The notes below the pieces were generated by a model that worked only from the letters and a program-made list of their open reading frames with translations, had not been told where the DNA came from and did not search any database. Positions 5,042-8,051 of a stretch of 8,051 nt of DNA are shown here, piece by piece. The stretch's first letter is position 1, and each line of letters starts with the position of its first letter. The stretch is from an uncultured Caryophanales bacterium. Lineage in GTDB: Bacteria; Bacillota_I; Bacilli_A; RFN20; CAG-826. A program made the position numbers and the translations under genes. The stretch is from positions 1-8,051 of the forward strand of contig CAMGZN010000047.1 of assembly GCA_946183335.1 (NCBI GenBank), given 5' to 3'.

Positions 5042-6766
5042 TTCTTCGGCAATTTTGATACCGACATCTTTTAATTGAGCTTCATCAACTGGCTCTGGTG
5101 CATTGCTCATTGGGCATGTCGCCTTAAGATTCTTCGGGAACGCTATTACATCGCGGATGTTATCTGTTCCGCAGACAATCATTGATAAACGCTCAAGTCC
5201 GAACGCAATTCCACCATGTGGAGGAGTTCCATATTCAAACGCCTTCACAAAATAACCAAATTTTCTTGTTATGTCTTCGTTTGTAAAGCCAAGAATGTTG
5301 AAGATTTTCTTTTGCATGTCTTGGTCATAAATACGAAGAGATCCACCACCAGCTTCATATCCATTTATGACTATGTCATAAGCGGCAGACAGCACCTTAC
5401 TTGGATCACTGTCCAAATACTTCGCTGTTTCTGGTGTTGGACGGGTAAATGGATGGTGTAATGGTTTATATGAACCATCGTGAATGTCCTTCTCAAATAA
5501 TGGGAAGTCCACCACCCATAATAAGTCATATGTGTTTGGCTTCACATAGCCGAGCTCATGTGCGTACTTAGTGCGCAATGCACCGAGCGCAAAACACACT
5601 GGGTCATGCTTACCAGCGAGCACAAGAATTAAGTCTCCATCTTTCGCTTTTGTGGCTTCAACGAATTCTTTCATTTGTGCTTCACTCATAAACTTCGCTA
5701 AAGAAGACTCTAAAACACCGTTGGTTACTTTGTAAACACCAATACCACCAAAGCCGAATTTTTTGGCCTCCAATGTCAAATTATCGATCACTTTTCTTGA
5801 TGTTTGAAGAGCAACTCCTGGAACAACTAACGCCTTAATTGATTCGGCTGATTGATAACCGCCAAATTCAGTTTTCTTTAAGACATCAGTTACTTCGATG
5901 AGGTGCATCTCGAAACGAGTATCTGGTTTATCGCTTCCATAAACATCAACTGCTTCCTTGTATGGAAGACGACGTAATGGGAGTTTAACATCATAATTAA
6001 CCGTTTCCTTGAATACTTTCTTAAGGAAACCTTCCATAATCGTCAAGATTTCGTCTTGATCAAGGAACGACATTTCTAAGTCAATCTGAGTGAATTCTGG
6101 TTGACGATCCTGACGTAAATCTTCGTCTCTGAAGCATCTCGCTATTTGATAATAGCGTTCGAATCCACCAATCATTAACAATTGTTTAAACAATTGAGGA
6201 GACTGCGGAAGGGCATAAAAGCAGCCATGGCTCACACGGGAAGGCACAATGTAATCACGTGCACCTTCAGGTGTAGAAAGAGTTAAACATGGTGTTTCAA
6301 CTTCGATAAAACCATTTTCATCAAAATATTGATGAGCAGCTTTAACAATTTGGGCTCTCTTTTCAAGATTGTGTCTCATCACTGGACGGCGAAGATCCAG
6401 ATAGCGATATTTTAAGCGTACGTCTTCGAGAGCGTCCGTGTTGTCCGCGATAATCATCGGAGTTGGATTAGCTTTACTAAAGACTTCAATTTTCTTTGCT
6501 AAAACTTCAATGTCACCAGTTTTAAGAGCTTTGTTTGGGACATCTTTCTTGTGCACAACGCCTTCAACGCGAATCACATATTCACTACGGACATCAGGCA
6601 CTTCCACTCCTTCTTGGACAGTAACTTGAATAATTCCGCTACGATCTCTAAGATCGATAAATTGGAGAGCACCAAGATTTCTCTTTCTGCTCACCCAGCC
6701 AACAAGGCTAACTTCACGACCTTCATCTTTCGAAGAAAGATCTGTATTATAACAACTTCTATTCAT
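5039..6766 (-). CDS. aspS: Aspartate--tRNA ligase (bacterial type)
   Basis: AspRS charges tRNA-Asp with aspartate in the cytoplasm. Numbered from the chosen start, the 575-residue protein has an N-terminal anticodon-binding OB-fold (about 1-105; GWVSRKRNLGALQFIDLRDR at 23-42). The class II core follows with motif 1 around GFIEVETPCL (152-161), TPEGARDYIVPSR (165-177), QSPQLFKQLL (188-197) and motif 2 FRDEDLRQDRQPEF (212-225). A bacterial GAD insertion lies at about 285-405, and motif 3 is GIAFGLERL (519-527). Length suits the bacterial family (E. coli 590). I chose the ATG at 6766 rather than 6781: AGGAG lies 7 bases before 6766, the N-terminus MNRSCYNTDL then matches the family (MxRTHYCGEL), and overlap with hisS drops from 23 to 8 bases. 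At 6781 the same AGGAG would be inside the gene. Leu31 is at a position linked to tRNA-Asp-only specificity. The hisS-aspS pair is common in Firmicutes. Confidence 0.96.
   Translation of the reverse strand: MNRSCYNTDLSSKDEGREVSLVGWVSRKRNLGALQFIDLRDRSGIIQVTVQEGVEVPDVRSEYVIRVEGVVHKKDVPNKALKTGDIEVLAKKIEVFSKANPTPMIIADNTDALEDVRLKYRYLDLRRPVMRHNLEKRAQIVKAAHQYFDENGFIEVETPCLTLSTPEGARDYIVPSRVSHGCFYALPQSPQLFKQLLMIGGFERYYQIARCFRDEDLRQDRQPEFTQIDLEMSFLDQDEILTIMEGFLKKVFKETVNYDVKLPLRRLPYKEAVDVYGSDKPDTRFEMHLIEVTDVLKKTEFGGYQSAESIKALVVPGVALQTSRKVIDNLTLEAKKFGFGGIGVYKVTNGVLESSLAKFMSEAQMKEFVEATKAKDGDLILVLAGKHDPVCFALGALRTKYAHELGYVKPNTYDLLWVVDFPLFEKDIHDGSYKPLHHPFTRPTPETAKYLDSDPSKVLSAAYDIVINGYEAGGGSLRIYDQDMQKKIFNILGFTNEDITRKFGYFVKAFEYGTPPHGGIAFGLERLSMIVCGTDNIRDVIAFPKNLKATCPMSNAPEPVDEAQLKDVGIKIAEE
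6179..6196. repeat. Perfect 18-base palindrome inside aspS
   Basis: CAATTGTTTAAACAATTG equals its own reverse complement over all 18 bases. It spans exactly six codons encoding QLFKQL (residues 191-196), part of the conserved AspRS segment QSPQLFKQLL. The amino acids explain much of it, but both leucines must also use TTG to complete the symmetry. Confidence 0.6.
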
Positions 6767-8051
6767 TGCCATGCTCCTCATAAAATTTCATTTCAACTTG
6801 TTCATAGTATTCTTGAAGCATTGTTCTTAAAGAATTGGTAATGTCCTCACCACGAACCTTAGTTTGAACTTGGTTAGATAAGTTCTTCACTGTGAATTCA
6901 CCGTTCTTCCATTCATCTTCGCCAACAATAATTGCGAATTTAGCCTTCTTTCTTAAAGCTGTTTTAAATTGAGATTTAAATGACTTTTGTTCAAAAGACA
7001 TATCAGCAATCATTCCACTAAAACGAATTTGATTTAACAAAACAGCACAATCGCCAATAAACTTGGCATCCATTGGCATAATGTAGAAATCTAAACCAAA
7101 GGTATCTGGTAATTCGTGATTAAAATGATCAAAGACATGGAAGAGACGTTCAATGCCTAGTGACATACCAACGCCTTCATAATCTGGACCACCAACATCT
7201 TTTAAAAGATGTGCATAGTGTCCTCCACCGCCTAAAGCGCCAACTTCAGCTAATCCTTCAATTGGTTGAGCATGGTATTCAAAAACAATGCCTGTGTAAT
7301 AATCAAGACCACGGACGAGATTGTCATCAATTTCAGCTTCGATATTGTAGGATTCCAAAATTGCCATCACTTCTTTGAGATATGCTTTAGCATTCTCACT
7401 TAAATAGTCACGAAGTTTTGGCGCTCCTTTAACAATTTCAGCATCTTCTGGAACTTTACAGTCTAAAATACGAAGTGGATTAATTTCATATCGACGTTTG
7501 CAGTCTTCACACATCTTATCAATGTATTTAGCAAAGTACTCTTTCAAAGCGACACGATAATTGTTTCGGCTTTCTTCATCTCCAAGTGAGTTGATTTTTA
7601 CCTTCACTGGAACTCGGATTGCTGAAAAACAATGGTAACCAAGGTTAATCACATCAGCGTCTAAGTAAGCGCTTGGTGCGCCAACACATTCTACTCCAAA
7701 TTGATGGAACTGACGGAACCTACCAGCTTGTGGTCTTTCATAACGGAAGCATGGACCAAGGTAGAAATACTTTAATGGAAGATCAGCCTCCGCATAGAGT
7801 TTATTAGAAACAATGCTGCGCATTACGCCAGCAGTCATTTCAGGACGCATCGTCACGCTACGACCGCCTTTATCGTCAAAGGTATACATTTCCTTATGAA
7901 CAATATCGCTTGATTCTCCAACTGAACGAAGGAAAAGTGGGGTATGTTCTAAGATTGGTGTACGAATTTCATCGTAACCAAAAAGAGTTGCAACTGTTTT
8001 GCAACGTTCTTCAATTTCTGTGTAAAGAATCGCCTCTTTACCAATAATATC
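6759..8051 (-). CDS. hisS: Histidine--tRNA ligase, extreme N-terminus outside window
   Basis: HisRS charges tRNA-His with histidine. The frame runs 430 codons from the window edge to the TAG at 6759-6761. It does not start at the internal ATG at 7889: the 54 codons before it encode clear HisRS sequence (TPILEHTPLFLRSVGES, motif 1 region). By comparison with Bacillus HisRS (424 residues) only about 10-20 N-terminal residues are missing. In visible numbering: motif 2 FRYERPQAGRFRQFHQFGVE at 102-121, CEDC at 181-184 as in many Firmicutes HisRS, the histidine-binding LVRGLDYYTG at 245-254, GALGGGGHYAHLL at 272-284, motif 3 GVGMSLGIERL at 293-303, then the anticodon-binding alpha/beta domain from about 317. 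GGGHYA differs from the common GGGRYD/N. The 3' end overlaps aspS by 8 bases (ATGAATAG) and carries its ribosome binding site. Any T-box or promoter would lie beyond the right edge. Confidence 0.96.
   Translation of the reverse strand, partial: DIIGKEAILYTEIEERCKTVATLFGYDEIRTPILEHTPLFLRSVGESSDIVHKEMYTFDDKGGRSVTMRPEMTAGVMRSIVSNKLYAEADLPLKYFYLGPCFRYERPQAGRFRQFHQFGVECVGAPSAYLDADVINLGYHCFSAIRVPVKVKINSLGDEESRNNYRVALKEYFAKYIDKMCEDCKRRYEINPLRILDCKVPEDAEIVKGAPKLRDYLSENAKAYLKEVMAILESYNIEAEIDDNLVRGLDYYTGIVFEYHAQPIEGLAEVGALGGGGHYAHLLKDVGGPDYEGVGMSLGIERLFHVFDHFNHELPDTFGLDFYIMPMDAKFIGDCAVLLNQIRFSGMIADMSFEQKSFKSQFKTALRKKAKFAIIVGEDEWKNGEFTVKNLSNQVQTKVRGEDITNSLRTMLQEYYEQVEMKFYEEHGNE
6774..6778 (-). promoter_or_regulatory. 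Ribosome binding site that decides the aspS start
   Basis: AGGAG on the minus strand, within the hisS 3' end, is 7 bases before the ATG at 6766 and only 1 base before the ATG at 6772. It lies downstream of the ATG at 6781 and so cannot serve that codon. Confidence 0.8.

Noticed and set aside
6551..6841. 96-codon plus-strand reading frame across the hisS-aspS junction
   Set aside because: It is a shadow of two well-supported genes on the other strand, with no recognisable protein.
6759..7889. hisS starting at the internal ATG at 7889
   Set aside because: The frame stays open to 8051 and the extra 54 codons encode the conserved HisRS N-terminal region including the motif 1 area.
1..8051. Search for an undescribed system, mobile element or transferred island
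   Set aside because: All but the short gaps are explained by seven standard housekeeping genes in an order partly known from Firmicutes, with no unknown gene and no compositional break visible by eye.

Overview
The window is a dense single-strand run of seven housekeeping genes, all on the minus strand. In the direction of transcription (right to left) they are hisS (start outside the window), aspS, tkt, nusB, xseA, xseB and dxs (end outside the window). No mobile element, phage gene, CRISPR array, tRNA or rRNA was seen, and no stretch over 60 bases lacks a gene.

The host looks like a low-G+C Gram-positive bacterium of the Bacilli/Erysipelotrichia/Acholeplasma-like part of Firmicutes, probably with a compact genome. 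The grounds are protein sequence style (Dxs and HisRS read much like the Bacillus proteins), the hisS-aspS pair and the nusB-xseA-xseB-dxs order known from Firmicutes, strong AAGGAG ribosome binding sites, and roughly 40% G+C by eye on a few sample lines. UGA acts as a stop and tryptophan is written TGG, so the Mycoplasma/Spiroplasma code is unlikely. The exact lineage cannot be fixed from this window.

Layout: 6759-8051 hisS; 5039-6766 aspS, overlapping hisS by 8 bases once its start is corrected; 3050-5011 tkt after a 27-base gap; 2642-3049 nusB, touching tkt (TAAATG); 1446-2645 xseA, overlapping nusB by 4 bases (GTGA); 1255-1443 xseB after 2 bases; 1-1201 dxs after a 53-base gap. The spacing fits one transcript with translational coupling. 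The xseB-dxs gap is the only place where a separate control point looks plausible: dxs has no recognisable Shine-Dalgarno sequence and sits behind an A/T-rich imperfect repeat.

The genes span tRNA charging (HisRS, AspRS), rRNA transcription antitermination (NusB), DNA repair (exonuclease VII, both subunits) and two related thiamine-diphosphate enzymes: transketolase (pentose phosphate pathway) and DXP synthase (entry to the MEP isoprenoid pathway). Compared with the Bacillus subtilis order nusB-folD-xseA-xseB-ispA-dxs, folD and ispA are absent here and tkt sits directly upstream of nusB. I found no evidence of a novel system; the notable points are small ones of gene order, start sites and local sequence structure.
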